Shown: positions 8,255 to 18,184, numbered from the stretch's first letter. The stretch: DNA of 64,000 bases from Brevundimonas sp. LM2 (GCF_002002865.1 NZ_CP019508.1:953501-1017500), one strand, 5' to 3'. Numbers and translations: made by a program. The notes: generated by a model from the letters alone, not told the origin.

Positions 8255-9169
8255 TCAGCCGGGCTTCAGATCGCGCGGCGCGCGGATCCGGCGGTAGCGG
8301 GCCTCGACTAAGGCATAGGCCCCGAAGGCGAGCATGCCGAGCCCCGTGGCCCCCAGCATCCAGCTGCCGCCCGGCTGGCTCTGCAGCGCGTCCAGCGAAC
8401 TGCCGAAGGTCTCGACCTGCGAGGCCTGGGCCCGCCAGCCCGCCAGGACGACGAACAGGGCCAACGGCAGGTAGGCCAGGCCCCGTGCCGCATAGCCGAC
8501 CCGCGCCAGGGGCAGGACCCGGCGACAGACCGTCGGCGAGCATTTCAGCGTGGCGGCGAAGTCGTTGGTCGCGCCCATGATGATATTGCCCACGCCGACG
8601 GCGGCGATGCACAGTCCGACGCCGATCAGGATGGCCCCGCCGAACGGCAGGCCCAGGACCATGGCGGCCTTCTCCTGGTTCTCGGCCATCTGTTCGGCCC
8701 CCATGGGCGGATCGACCTCGTCCAGCAGTTCGAACACGCCCGACGCCAGGACGGCATAGGCCAGGCCGCTGAATCCCTGGCCCAGTCGCGCGGCCCAGCC
8801 TTTCAGATCCGACCCTTCGCGGTCCGCGTCGAACACGGCCTGCAGCACCCGCCAGCCGACGAAGGCCCACAGGCCGGTGCCCACCATGATCAGCCAGATC
8901 CGGCCGAACGGCTGGTTGGCCAGGACCGACAGCGCCCCTTCCTGGTCCACCGCCTGGCCGCGCATGCCGATGGCGGCCGCCAGCATCAGCGCCCCGACCG
9001 ACAGATAGACGAAGCCGTTCGCCGCGAAGCCGATCCGCGCCGTCTGCTCCATCACGCGATCGATGGCCGGGAATCGGTCGCGCCAGGACTTTCGCCGCCG
9101 CAGGCGCGACGCGATGCGACCGGCGTGCGTGCGAAGCCGGTCCAGGCGGAGGTCGGGGAGCGTGCTCAT
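8255..9169 (-). CDS. DUF1206 membrane protein
   Basis: A 304-residue integral membrane protein with the DUF1206 repeat: three related pairs of transmembrane helices, each starting around a motif like ARIGFAANGFVYLSVGALM, LGQGFSGLAYAVLASGVF and VGYAARGLAYLPLALFV. The family has no known function. I start at the ATG at 9169 (MSTLP); the longer open frame upstream to 9469 overlaps the divergent UVR-motif gene and has non-membrane, Ser/Arg-rich translation. The 73-bp gap to the divergent gene must contain both promoters. Confidence 0.85.
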   Translation of the reverse strand: MSTLPDLRLDRLRTHAGRIASRLRRRKSWRDRFPAIDRVMEQTARIGFAANGFVYLSVGALMLAAAIGMRGQAVDQEGALSVLANQPFGRIWLIMVGTGLWAFVGWRVLQAVFDADREGSDLKGWAARLGQGFSGLAYAVLASGVFELLDEVDPPMGAEQMAENQEKAAMVLGLPFGGAILIGVGLCIAAVGVGNIIMGATNDFAATLKCSPTVCRRVLPLARVGYAARGLAYLPLALFVVLAGWRAQASQVETFGSSLDALQSQPGGSWMLGATGLGMLAFGAYALVEARYRRIRAPRDLKPG

Positions 9170-9242
9170 GGGTGTCCTGCCAAGCGATGCCGTTGAACGC
9201 CAGGTCGTCCGAACCGATCCCGTGCGGGCGCATTGATGCGGG

Positions 9243-9509
9243 ATGAGCAAGGACGAGACCGCCGCGCTGGAGGCCGAGATGGTCCAGGCGCTGGAGCGCG
9301 AGGATTTCGAGACGGCCGCCCGAGTGCGCGACCGGCTGGCCGCGCTGAATCCGGACGCGCCGCCGCGGCTGCATCGCGGCGTGCCGGGGGCCATGGGGCT
9401 GGGCACCGACCAGGCGCGGCGGCGACCGCCGGAGGGCTGGGTGCCGCCCACCCGGCCCGACCCGGGCACCGCCCATGTGAAGCGCGGCGGCGGTCGCCGG
9501 CGAACTTAA
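9243..9509 (+). CDS. small UvrB/UvrC-motif protein
   Basis: An 88-residue soluble protein. Residues 8-34 form a UVR motif (Glu-rich helix, then Asp-Phe-Glu-x-Ala-Ala-x-Val-Arg-Asp-x-Leu), the helical hairpin through which UvrB and UvrC contact each other and which also occurs in McsA and Clp adaptor proteins. The rest is basic and Pro-rich (several Arg-Arg and Pro-Pro pairs), suggesting nucleic-acid or protein contact. ATG at 9243 is preceded by a weak ribosome site. It lies 80 bp upstream of the ABC transporter genes and divergent from the DUF1206 gene. A specific role is not known. Confidence 0.75.
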   Translation: MSKDETAALEAEMVQALEREDFETAARVRDRLAALNPDAPPRLHRGVPGAMGLGTDQARRRPPEGWVPPTRPDPGTAHVKRGGGRRRT

Positions 9510-9589
9510 CCGCCGGGAAGCCTTGAGCGACGGCCGAACAGGGCCATATTGCGGCCACGGCGCTTCGGCCGATTTCCAGGACGCGCCGA

Positions 9590-10572
<983 letters not shown>

Positions 10573-10576
<4 letters not shown>

Positions 10577-11340
10577 CCTTCAACGGATACGGCGTCTGGG
10601 CCATCTACAAGTTCGAGATGGCGCGCGCCCTGCGCACCGTCTGGCAATCGATCGTCACGCCGGTGATCACCACGGCGCTCTATTTCGTCGTCTTCGGCTC
10701 GGCCATCGGCGGCCAGATGACCGAGATCGACGGCGTGCCCTACGGGGCCTTCATCGTGCCCGGCCTGATCATGCTGAGCCTGTTCACCCAGTCGATCTTC
10801 AATGCGTCCTTCGGCATCTATTTCCCGAAATTCACCGGCACGATCTACGAGATCCTGTCGGCCCCCGTCAGTTCGCTGGAGATCGTCATCGCCTATGTCG
10901 GGGCGGCGGCGACGAAGTCGGCGGTGCTGGGGCTGATCATCCTGGCCACGGCGGCCCTGTTCGTGCCGCTGCAGATCCTGCACCCGGTGTGGATGCTGAC
11001 CTTCCTGATCCTGACGGCGGTCACCTTCAGCCTGTTCGGCTTCATCATCGGCGTCTGGGCCAACGGGTTCGAGCAGCTGCAGATGATCCCGATGCTGGTG
11101 GTGACGCCGCTGACCTTCCTCGGCGGCTCCTTCTATTCGATCGACATGCTGCCCCCGGCGTGGCGAACCGTCACCTTGTTCAACCCGGTGGTCTATCTGA
11201 TCAGTGGGTTTCGCTGGAGCTTCTACGGCTCGGGCGATGTCGGCATCGTCTGGAGCGTTGCCGCCACCTTCGGCTTCCTGATCGTCTGTCTCGGCATCGT
11301 CTTCTGGATGTTCAAGACCGGCTACCGCCTCAAATCCTGA
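10573..11340 (+). CDS. ABC-2 type exporter, permease subunit
   Basis: A 255-residue inner-membrane protein with six hydrophobic segments and the ABC-2 family signature region near residue 180 ([19 protein letters not shown] then LFNPVVYLI). It pairs with the ATPase directly upstream, which it overlaps by 4 bp. Length and topology match the DrrB/YadH-type permeases. Exported substrate is not indicated by context. Confidence 0.92.
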
Positions 11341-11352
11341 CGGAGACGACCC

Positions 11353-11634
11353 ATGACCACAGCGACCTGGAACGGCCAGATCATCGCACAGTCGGACGAC
11401 ACGGTGGTGGTGGAGAACAACCACTATTTCCCGCGCGCCTCGGTCAAGGCCGAGTATCTGGCGCCCTCGGCCACCACCTCGGTCTGCCCGTGGAAGGGCA
11501 CGGCGTCGTATCACTCGCTGATCGTGGACGGGAAGGAGAACCGGGACGCGGCCTGGTTCTATCCGACGCCCAAGTCGGCCGCCGCCGAGATCGAGGATCG
11601 CATCGCCTTCTGGAAGGGCGTCGAGGTTCGCTAG
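11353..11634 (+). CDS. DUF427 domain protein
   Basis: A 93-residue single-domain protein of the DUF427 family, with the pattern VVVENNHYFPRASV, CPWKGTASYHSL and AAWFYPTPK. The fold is a small beta barrel; biochemical role is unknown. It starts 12 bp after the ABC permease stop with GGAG upstream, so it is probably in the same operon as the exporter. Confidence 0.88.
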   Translation: MTTATWNGQIIAQSDDTVVVENNHYFPRASVKAEYLAPSATTSVCPWKGTASYHSLIVDGKENRDAAWFYPTPKSAAAEIEDRIAFWKGVEVR

Positions 11635-11676
11635 GCCGTCATTGCGCCGCCACATCCTGACCCTCTAAGACGGGCC

Positions 11677-12594
11677 ATGGTCGATACGCCTTCCCCCAAG
11701 CCGGACGCCGGCGCTGCTCCCACGCCCTTCAAACGCGGCCAGATCGTCTGGTCGCGGCCGCCGCAGACCGTCTTCCAGGTGGGTCAGACCCCGCGTGCCC
11801 CCGCGCGTGCGCCCTCGCCTATCATGGCTCCGGCCGCACCGGCCGCGCCCGTTCCCGCCCCGCGCTCCCGCTCCAGCAGCGGGATCCTGAGCGGGTCGAT
11901 GATCCCCCGGGCCAGTCCGCCTCCGGCGCGCGATGCCTTGCCGATCGCGCCCGCGACGCCGGTCGTCACGCCGGCGTTCGAGGCCTCGCCGACGTCCCCG
12001 CCCGCGGCCGCGTCCGAGGCTCCGATGCGGCAGGCTGAGGTCGTCGCGACAGCGCTCGACGCCGCCGAGATCGAGGCAGCCCCCGTCATTCCGTCCTATG
12101 CCAGCGCCGTGCGCCCGAAGGCCGGTATCCCCGTTGCAACCTGGGTCGGCGGGGCCATCGCCCTCGTCGTCATCGCGGGCGTGGCCTGGCTGGTCCTGAA
12201 GCCGGCGGCCGACGCTCCGGCCGCGATCACGGCCCCCGGCGGGCCGCCGGCGGTCGCACCGGCCGTGCCGGTCCCGCTCGAGGCGGTTCCCGTTCCCGAG
12301 ACCGAGGCGGCGGTGGAAGAGGTCGAGCCGACGCCCGATCCGGAGCCGCCCTTACCCACTCCCGACATCCCGGCGCGCGCAGCCCCCCCGGCAGCGGCAG
12401 CGGCTTCGGCGCGCGGGGCTCCGGCGACCACGACGCCGTCACCGCGACCGCGTCCGGCCGAGACGCCCACGGAGCCGCGCATTCAGACCGCGCCCCTGGC
12501 CGTGGCCCCCGTCGCTCCACCGCCCACGGCCGCTGAGGCTCAGGCGACCGATCCCGATGCGCCGATCCAGACCCGGCCTCAGCCTCTGGATTGA
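11677..12594 (+). CDS. single-pass membrane protein with long Pro/Ala-rich regions
   Basis: A 305-residue protein without a recognised domain. The N-terminal 145 residues are Pro/Ala-rich and disordered-looking, except for a short conserved-looking stretch at 19-34 (RGQIVWSRPPQTVFQV); a single hydrophobic helix lies at about 152-172; the C-terminal 130 residues are again Pro/Ala/Thr/Glu rich. The lack of a cleavable signal suggests an N-in, C-out inner-membrane protein whose C-terminal tail could span periplasm, loosely like TonB or FtsN-type linkers. No sporulation-related or TonB domain is visible at the end. It converges on the next gene with a 3-bp gap. Confidence 0.65.
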   Translation: MVDTPSPKPDAGAAPTPFKRGQIVWSRPPQTVFQVGQTPRAPARAPSPIMAPAAPAAPVPAPRSRSSSGILSGSMIPRASPPPARDALPIAPATPVVTPAFEASPTSPPAAASEAPMRQAEVVATALDAAEIEAAPVIPSYASAVRPKAGIPVATWVGGAIALVVIAGVAWLVLKPAADAPAAITAPGGPPAVAPAVPVPLEAVPVPETEAAVEEVEPTPDPEPPLPTPDIPARAAPPAAAAASARGAPATTTPSPRPRPAETPTEPRIQTAPLAVAPVAPPPTAAEAQATDPDAPIQTRPQPLD

Positions 12595-12597
12595 GAC

Positions 12598-12999
12598 TCA
12601 GCGCTCGGCGGCGCGATAGGGCAGGTAGCCGCGCTCGACCATCCGGCGCAGACCTTCATAGGCCTCGGTCAGTTCCTCGAAGGCCACCCGCAGGCCGGTC
12701 AGCCGCTGGGCGTCCGCGGCGCTGACCGCGACGCCGCCGTCCGTCAGCTTCAGGGCCTCGGCGATCCAGCGGGCCCGGGCGGTGGCGGCGGCGACGGCCA
12801 GGCGCTGGAAGGCAGCCGGCTCGGTATGGTTGGTGCCCAGCCCCAGCACCTGGGGGATGACCTCGCGGTTCGACACGAAGGCCGTATAGTCGATCTGTTC
12901 CAGATGCCCCCGCAGCCGGCGCTGTTCATGGGGGTCGTTGTCGCTGGGTTCGAAATGGTCCCGGCGGTTGCGGTAGCTGGCGGTCATTATGCTCGACAT
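12598..12999 (-). CDS. hypothetical cytoplasmic protein
   Basis: A 133-residue soluble, mostly helical protein that I do not recognise. It has no signal peptide or membrane segment. The N-terminal third is polar (a run with Asn-Arg-Arg-Asp-His and HLEQIDYTAF), the rest alternates Ala/Leu-rich helices ending RRMVERGYLPYR. The ATG at 12999 has AGGGAGA just upstream. It sits alone between convergent and codirectional genes, 57 bp downstream of queG on the same strand. Confidence 0.6.
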   Translation of the reverse strand: MSSIMTASYRNRRDHFEPSDNDPHEQRRLRGHLEQIDYTAFVSNREVIPQVLGLGTNHTEPAAFQRLAVAAATARARWIAEALKLTDGGVAVSAADAQRLTGLRVAFEELTEAYEGLRRMVERGYLPYRAAER

Positions 13000-13056
13000 C
13001 GCGGTCTCCCTGAGCGGAAGGTGCGCCCGTTCGGTTAACGACCCCTTGCGGTCGGG

Positions 13057-14190
13057 TCAGGCGAGCGGCGGGCCCGCCTCGACGGCCCAATCGGCCCGCA
13101 CCGCCGCGTCCGTCTCCCGGGGCTGCTCCCGCGCCCGCAGGGTCCAGAAGGCCTCCGGGTCCATCAGCCGGAACAGGGCCCAGACCGCCGCGCCCCGCAC
13201 CAGCGGCGAGGCGTCTCGCGTCAGGGGCTGCGCCGCCGCGATCAGGGTGGGGTCCGCGCTGTTGCCGATCGCGTACAGGACGTTGCGCACGAACCGGTCG
13301 CGGCCGACTCGCTTGATCGGGCTCTTGGAGAACAGGGCCCGGAACGCCGCGTCGTCGAGCGCCGCCAGATCGGCGAGCCGCGGACTGACCGAGGCGTCTC
13401 GGGCCGTCAGCCGCACCTCGCGCGCCGCCTGGGCGAACTTGTTCCACGGGCACACTGCCAGACAGTCGTCGCAGCCATAGATGCGCGATCCCGTGGCGAT
13501 ACGGAACTCCACCGGCCAGGGCCCGGCGTGCTCGATGGTCAGGTAGGACAGGCAGCGCCGGGCATCCAGCTGGAACGGGGCCGGGAAGGCGTTGGTGGGA
13601 CAGGCCGTCAGGCAGGCTGTACAGGATCCGCAATGCTCGGTCTCGGTGGGGTCCGGCTCGATCTCCGCCGCGGTCAGGATGACGCCCAGGAACAGCCAGT
13701 TGCCGTGCTCGCGGCTCAGCAGATTGGTGTGCTTGCCCTGCCAGCCCAGGCCGGCCCGCTGGGCCAGGGGCTTTTCCATCAGCGGGGCGGTGTCGACGAA
13801 GACCTTGACCTCGGCCCCCAGCCGCGCCGCGACCTGGCCGGCCAGGGTCTTCAGCCGGCCCTTGATCAGCTCGTGATAGTCGTCGCCCCGGGCATAGACC
13901 GAGATATAGCCCGCCGACCGGTCCGCCATCTCGGGCAGGGGGTCGGTCTCGGGACCGTAGTTCATGCCCAGCACGATGGCGGTGCGGGCCTCCGCCCACA
14001 TGGCGGTGGGGTGGGCGCGGCGCTCGAGCGTCGTCTCCATCCAGCCCATCTCGCCGTGCCGCCCCGCCTCGACGAAATGCGCCAGCCGCTCGCCTGCGCT
14101 CCACGGCTCGGAGGCCGAGGCGAAGCGGCAGACGGCGAAGCCGAGATCGGCGGCCTGGGCACGGAGACTGTCGCGGGGATCGACGGGCAT
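13057..14190 (-). CDS. queG: epoxyqueuosine reductase QueG
   Basis: A 377-residue cobalamin and [4Fe-4S] enzyme performing the last step of queuosine synthesis, reduction of epoxyqueuosine in tRNA. Two ferredoxin-like clusters are visible: CGSCTACLTACPTNAF near residue 190 and CDDCLAVCPWNKF near 245. The conserved VDTAP with the catalytic Asp is near residue 135, and HEAT-like helices form the C-terminus that grips tRNA. I choose the ATG at 14190 (MPVDPRDSLR); the longer frame reads into the palindromic repeat that fills the gap to the next gene. Confidence 0.93.
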   Translation of the reverse strand: MPVDPRDSLRAQAADLGFAVCRFASASEPWSAGERLAHFVEAGRHGEMGWMETTLERRAHPTAMWAEARTAIVLGMNYGPETDPLPEMADRSAGYISVYARGDDYHELIKGRLKTLAGQVAARLGAEVKVFVDTAPLMEKPLAQRAGLGWQGKHTNLLSREHGNWLFLGVILTAAEIEPDPTETEHCGSCTACLTACPTNAFPAPFQLDARRCLSYLTIEHAGPWPVEFRIATGSRIYGCDDCLAVCPWNKFAQAAREVRLTARDASVSPRLADLAALDDAAFRALFSKSPIKRVGRDRFVRNVLYAIGNSADPTLIAAAQPLTRDASPLVRGAAVWALFRLMDPEAFWTLRAREQPRETDAAVRADWAVEAGPPLA

Positions 14191-14201
14191 GGGAGGGGTA
14201 T

Positions 14202-14349
14202 AGCTCTCCCTCCCCCCGCGGGGGAGGGCAGGCGCGCAGCGCCGGGTGGGGGCGGCAGGGAACGGCCGCACGATGGATCGCCGGGCCGTCCCCACCCGGT
14301 CTCCGCTTCGCTCCGACCACCCTCCCCCGAGGGGGAGGGAGAAGAGCTC
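14202..14349. repeat. composite palindromic intergenic repeat between fzlA and queG
   Basis: The gap of 159 bp is filled by one near-palindrome. Each end is a hairpin of the type CTCCCTCCCCC / GGGGGAGGGAG, the two ends are complementary to each other (AGCTCT and AGAGCT borders), and inside are further arms CCGGGTGGGG and CCCCACCCGG. The same architecture recurs at 27110-27239 and 54433-54570, so this is a dispersed REP/BIME-like element. Confidence 0.8.
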
Positions 14350-15048
14350 CTAGAAATCCAGATCCGCGTAGTGGCCGGCGGGGGCCAGGCCCTGGAAGCG
14401 GTCGGCCAGCAGGGGGCGGAAACAGGGGCGGGACTTGATGCGCATGTACCAGGTCTTCAGCCCCGGCCAGGACGCCCAGGCGATCTCGCCGAAATAGTCG
14501 AGGGTGGACAGATGGGCGGCGGCGACGATGTCGGCCTGGCTCAGGCGTCGCCCGGCCAGCCAGTCGCGGCGAGCCAGCAAAGCTTCCAGCACGGCCAGAT
14601 GGTGTTTCAGCGCCTCGCGGCCCTCGCGCAGCGCGCGCGCCTCGGGCGGGCCTAGACGCAGCAGTGGTTTCTCCATCCGCTCGTGCAGCAGGACGGCGTT
14701 GACCTCGTCGGTGAAGCGGCGGTCGAACCAGCCCGTCAGGCGGCGCACCTCGGCGCGCTCGGCGGCGTCGGCGGGCATCAGCAGCGGACCCTTCTGGGCG
14801 TCCTCGATCCAGCCCAGGATGGCGGGGGCTTCGCACAGGGTCAGGGCCGCGGGGCCGCCGACCTGCAGCACGGGTGGCATGCCCGAGGGGTTCAGGTCGC
14901 CCACCGGACAGTCGGCCTCCCAAGGCCGGACCAGCACCTCGGTCCAGGCGATCCGCGCCTCGCCCAAGGCCAGACGCGCGGCGCGCGAGCCGGGATCGAA
15001 AGGGAAATGGAACAGGACGTTCGCCGACATGGGGCGTGCATGGGCCAT
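14350..15048 (-). CDS. fzlA: FzlA-like, GST-fold FtsZ-binding cell-division protein
   Basis: A 232-residue glutathione-S-transferase-fold protein: thioredoxin-like N-domain to about residue 84 and an all-helical C-domain. Two details point to FzlA of Caulobacterales and not a generic GST: the long C-terminal extension ending Tyr-Ala-Asp-Leu-Asp-Phe (the family tail that contacts FtsZ) and the Arg-Pro-Trp-Glu at 41-44. FzlA binds FtsZ filaments at midcell and links them to activation of septal wall synthesis; it does not need glutathione. Two in-frame ATGs compete (15048 and 15030). Neighbours are queG and a cation exporter. Family assignment to GST is firm; the FzlA identity is an inference from length, tail and lineage. 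Confidence 0.72.
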   Translation of the reverse strand: MAHARPMSANVLFHFPFDPGSRAARLALGEARIAWTEVLVRPWEADCPVGDLNPSGMPPVLQVGGPAALTLCEAPAILGWIEDAQKGPLLMPADAAERAEVRRLTGWFDRRFTDEVNAVLLHERMEKPLLRLGPPEARALREGREALKHHLAVLEALLARRDWLAGRRLSQADIVAAAHLSTLDYFGEIAWASWPGLKTWYMRIKSRPCFRPLLADRFQGLAPAGHYADLDF

Positions 15049-15053
15049 TGCCC

Positions 15054-15069
15054 GTTAAATCCGCGTTTA
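15054..15069 (-). promoter_or_regulatory. possible CtrA-like box at the fzlA start
   Basis: Read on the minus strand this is TAAA-N7-TTAAC, one mismatch from the Caulobacterales CtrA consensus TTAA-N7-TTAA. It lies 6 bp before the first fzlA ATG (24 bp before the second) and overlaps the stop of the cation exporter. Being so close, it would suit control of a transcript starting at or after the first ATG, which favours the inner start. Confidence 0.25.
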
Positions 15070-15993
15070 CGGTGTCGCCCAGGGCGAGACGGGCACGGCG
15101 GGCCGAACCCCGCGCGGGTCGGCGTGGATCAGCACCTCGGAGTCCGGGAAGGCGGCGGTCACGCGCCGCTCGGCTTCCACCACCAGGGCGTGGGCCGCTT
15201 CGAACGACAGGGTGGGGTCCAGGTCGATGTGCATCTGGGCCAGCAGGCGGTTGCCCGACATCCGCGTGCGCAGCTGATGCACGCCCTCGACCCGGGGATC
15301 GGACAGGACGGCCTGGGTCAGGGCGACGCGATCCGCCTCGGGCACCTCGCGGTCCAGCAGCTGATCCCCGGCCGCTTTCAGAACGCCGTAGGCCCCCCAG
15401 AACAGCCAGACGGCAACGACCAGGCCGGCGGCCGCGTCCAGGCCCGGCGCGCGCAGCCAGGCCCCCGAGACGACGCCGATCAGCACGACCACGCTGGCGG
15501 CCAGGTCGGCGGCGTAGTGGGCCCGATCGGCGGACACGGCCATGGATCCCGACGCCTTCAGCGAGCGGGTCTGCAGCCAGACCAGACCGCCGGTGAGGAC
15601 CATGGAGATCAGCACCACCCCGACCGCCCAGACGCCGCCGGACACCGGATAGGGGTCGAAGATGCGCAGGATGGCTTCCCAGCCGATGAAGGCGGCCGAG
15701 GCGAAGACCAGCCCGGCCTGGACCAGGGCGGCCATGGCCTCGCCCTTGCCATGGCCGTGGCGGTGGCTGGCGTCCTGTGGCCGCGCCGCCCAGCGCACGG
15801 CATAGAAGGTGGTCAGAGAGGCGATCAGGTCCAGGGCGGAGTCGGCCAGGGAGGCCAGGATCGAGATCGAGCCGGAGGCGCCCAGGGCAAAGGCCTTGAG
15901 CGCGATCAGGACCACCGCGACCCCGACGGACAGGCCCGTGATCTGACGCGCGGTCAGGACGGCGAAGGACGGCGAAGCGACGGGGGAGGTCAT
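15067..15993 (-). CDS. cation diffusion facilitator (CDF) family exporter
   Basis: A 308-residue inner-membrane antiporter of the FieF/CzcD family that expels divalent metal (Zn, Fe, Co or Cd) in exchange for protons. Six transmembrane helices are visible; the metal site residues appear as Asp pairs in SLADSALDLIAS (TM2) and SADRAHYAADL (TM5), with a His-rich loop HRHGHGKGE between TM2 and TM3. The C-terminal 90 residues form the cytosolic ferredoxin-like dimer domain. I start at the ATG at 15993, which has GGGCGAGG directly upstream; an earlier ATG would add 12 Arg-rich residues. Confidence 0.9.
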   Translation of the reverse strand: MTSPVASPSFAVLTARQITGLSVGVAVVLIALKAFALGASGSISILASLADSALDLIASLTTFYAVRWAARPQDASHRHGHGKGEAMAALVQAGLVFASAAFIGWEAILRIFDPYPVSGGVWAVGVVLISMVLTGGLVWLQTRSLKASGSMAVSADRAHYAADLAASVVVLIGVVSGAWLRAPGLDAAAGLVVAVWLFWGAYGVLKAAGDQLLDREVPEADRVALTQAVLSDPRVEGVHQLRTRMSGNRLLAQMHIDLDPTLSFEAAHALVVEAERRVTAAFPDSEVLIHADPRGVRPAVPVSPWATP

Positions 15994-16120
15994 CCTCGCC
16001 CTTCTCGCCCATCGTCCTCCAATTGCCAAGGATGCGGTCGTCGCAGACCGGTGTTAGCGCGCTGGTCACGAAACCGCCGCATGGTAGGGCGCAGTTTGGT
16101 TAATCGGCCGGGGGAAGACG

Positions 16121-17329
16121 ATGATGCCAGGGGTAGGGCAGTGGGCAGGCGAGGCGGCGGATCGGTGGATCCCGCGCGAAGACGCCCTGTCGCTGCTGGG
16201 CGTCAAACCCCAGACCCTCTACGCCTATGTCAGCCGGGGCCGGATCGCGGCCCGTTCGGATCCGCTCGACCCGCGCCGAAGCCTGTATGCCGCCGCCGAC
16301 GTGGCCCGGCTGAAGGGCATCTCGGGGTTCGAAGCGATCGGACAGGTCCTGCCGTTCGAACCGGCGGTCAAGGGCGAGGCGGTGGTGCAGTCCTCCGTCA
16401 GTTTCGTCGCCGACGGCCGCCTCTATTATCGCGGGCGCGACGCCTCGGAATGGGCCCAGACGGCCACCGTCGAGGAGACCGCGCGGCTCCTGTGGGGCTG
16501 CGGGGCCACCAACCCCTTCGCCGGGTTGGGGGTGCGGGTCGACAGCGTCGGCGGGGCCTCGCACCGCGCGCGTCTGTTCGCCGCCCTGTCGCGCCGGGCG
16601 GAAGAGGACCTGCCGTCCACCGGGCGCGACCCCGACGCCCTGCGGCGCGAAGCCGCCACGGTGCTGAACGAGGTGATCGACGCCGTCGCCGGTCCGGGGC
16701 CGAGGCTGTTCTTTCACCAGCGGCTGGCGCGCGGCTGGAAGGTGCTGGAGCGCGACAGCGTGCATCTGCGGCGCGCCCTGGTGCTGGCGGCGGATCATGA
16801 CCTCAATCCGGCCGTCCTGGCCACGCGGGCGGCGGCCTCCGGCGGGGCGTCCCCGGCCGGTGCCGCCATGGCCGGTCTGGTCGCCCTGTCCAGCTCGCCG
16901 GTCGCGCGCAACCTAAAGGCGGCGACCGCCTATGTCGCCGAGGCGCGCCGCGATCCGGTCGGGGCGGCGCAGCGGCATCTGACGAGCGACGGGGCGATCC
17001 CGGGCTTCGGCAGCGACAGCTTCCGCCATGGTGACCCGCGCGCCGATGCGATGCTGGCCCTGGCCGAACTACCCGGTGATCTGCTGGCCATTCTGCGCGA
17101 GGCGGAGGCCGCCGGCGGGGCCCGGGCCGGGTTCGCGGCGGCCCTGGCCGTGCTGGCGCGCCGGCTGGACCTGCCGCGCGACGGGGCGCTGGACGTGTTG
17201 CTGATCGGGCGCCTGCCCGGTCTGATGGCGCATGCGCTGGATCAGATCACGGATGGCTCGCCTATTCGCGCCCGACTGCGCTATGTGGGGCCCAGACCGG
17301 GCGGCGAGGGGGCTGACGCCGGGGCATAA
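16121..17329 (+). CDS. citrate-synthase-fold protein with N-terminal helix-turn-helix
   Basis: A 402-residue protein. Residues 13-65 resemble an excisionase/MerR-type winged helix ([24 protein letters not shown] then a [13 protein letters not shown] wing). The rest is a citrate synthase domain: residues 222-230 read LAADHDLNP with the first catalytic-type His226, and residues 295-304 read [10 protein letters not shown] followed by DPRAD. In active citrate synthases this second motif is GFGH, so the catalytic His is Ser298 here. The family is annotated as citrate synthase family protein in Alphaproteobacteria; whether it makes citrate, another acid, or senses acyl-CoA is unknown. ATG at 16121 or 16124. 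It is 11 bp upstream of uppP. Confidence 0.82.
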   Translation: MMPGVGQWAGEAADRWIPREDALSLLGVKPQTLYAYVSRGRIAARSDPLDPRRSLYAAADVARLKGISGFEAIGQVLPFEPAVKGEAVVQSSVSFVADGRLYYRGRDASEWAQTATVEETARLLWGCGATNPFAGLGVRVDSVGGASHRARLFAALSRRAEEDLPSTGRDPDALRREAATVLNEVIDAVAGPGPRLFFHQRLARGWKVLERDSVHLRRALVLAADHDLNPAVLATRAAASGGASPAGAAMAGLVALSSSPVARNLKAATAYVAEARRDPVGAAQRHLTSDGAIPGFGSDSFRHGDPRADAMLALAELPGDLLAILREAEAAGGARAGFAAALAVLARRLDLPRDGALDVLLIGRLPGLMAHALDQITDGSPIRARLRYVGPRPGGEGADAGA

Positions 17330-17340
17330 TCGGGGTTTTC

Positions 17341-18147
17341 ATGTCTGACTGGCTGGCGGCGATCATCCTTGGCCTGGTCGAGGGGCTGACCGAATTCATT
17401 CCCGTCTCGTCCACCGGCCACCTGCTGCTGCTCGGCCATTTCATGGGCTTCGAGAGCGAGGGCAAGACGTTCGAGATCGTGATCCAGCTGGGGGCCATCC
17501 TGGCGATCATCAGCGTCTATTTTCAGCGCCTTTGGGCCCTGGCCACGCGCTGGCCGCACGACGCCCAGGCGCGCCATTTCATCATCGGAGTGGTGATCGC
17601 CTTCCTGCCGGCCGCCTTCGCCGGGGTCTTTCTGTACGACATCATCAAGGAGATCTTCTTCGAGACACCGGTGATCATCTGCATCGCCCTGATCGTCGGA
17701 GGCGTCCTGCTGCTGTTGCTGGATCGGATGAAGCGGGTCCCGAAATACCTCGACGTCAACACCTACCCCTTCCGCGTCTACGGCCTGATCGGCCTGTTCC
17801 AGTGTCTGGCCCTGCTGCCTGGCGTATCGCGATCCGGAGCGACGGTGGCGGGCGGTCTGCTGCTGGGCACCGACAAGCGGTCGGCGGCGGAGTTCACCTT
17901 CTTCCTGGCCCTGCCGACCATGGGCGGGGCGGTCGCCTATGACCTGTTCAAGAGCCGCAACGACCTCGATTTTACCGATATCGGCCTGATCGTCGTCGGC
18001 TTCGTCACGGCCTTCCTGACGGCCCTGGTGGTGGTGCGGTTCCTGCTCGACTTCATTTCCAAGCACGGATTCGCGCCCTTCGCCTGGTGGCGGATCGCGA
18101 TCGGAACCCTGGGTCTGGCCCTGCTCTGGGCCGGCGTCGGCGGCTGA
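17341..18147 (+). CDS. uppP: undecaprenyl-diphosphatase UppP (BacA)
   Basis: A 268-residue integral membrane phosphatase that recycles the lipid carrier of cell-wall synthesis by converting undecaprenyl diphosphate to the monophosphate; it also gives low bacitracin resistance. Both active-site motifs are present: [15 protein letters not shown] at about residues 14-28 and [18 protein letters not shown] near 160-177. Eight hydrophobic segments fit the known structure. It begins 11 bp after the HTH-citrate-synthase-like gene and is probably cotranscribed with it. Confidence 0.95.
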   Translation: MSDWLAAIILGLVEGLTEFIPVSSTGHLLLLGHFMGFESEGKTFEIVIQLGAILAIISVYFQRLWALATRWPHDAQARHFIIGVVIAFLPAAFAGVFLYDIIKEIFFETPVIICIALIVGGVLLLLLDRMKRVPKYLDVNTYPFRVYGLIGLFQCLALLPGVSRSGATVAGGLLLGTDKRSAAEFTFFLALPTMGGAVAYDLFKSRNDLDFTDIGLIVVGFVTAFLTALVVVRFLLDFISKHGFAPFAWWRIAIGTLGLALLWAGVGG

Positions 18148-18184
18148 CTTGTCAGGGGGCGGATTTCGGAGGACGCTCTGCGTC

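Noticed and set aside
13030..13045. GTTAAC site before the hypothetical gene at 12999 as a CtrA box
   Set aside because: Only one TTAA half-site is present with no partner at 7 bp; single half-sites are too common to call.
12926..16069. A 1047-codon open frame on the minus strand
   Set aside because: It runs antiphase through queG, fzlA and the CDF exporter, each with clear family motifs; its translation is Arg/Gly/Pro-rich, as expected for GC-rich shadow frames.
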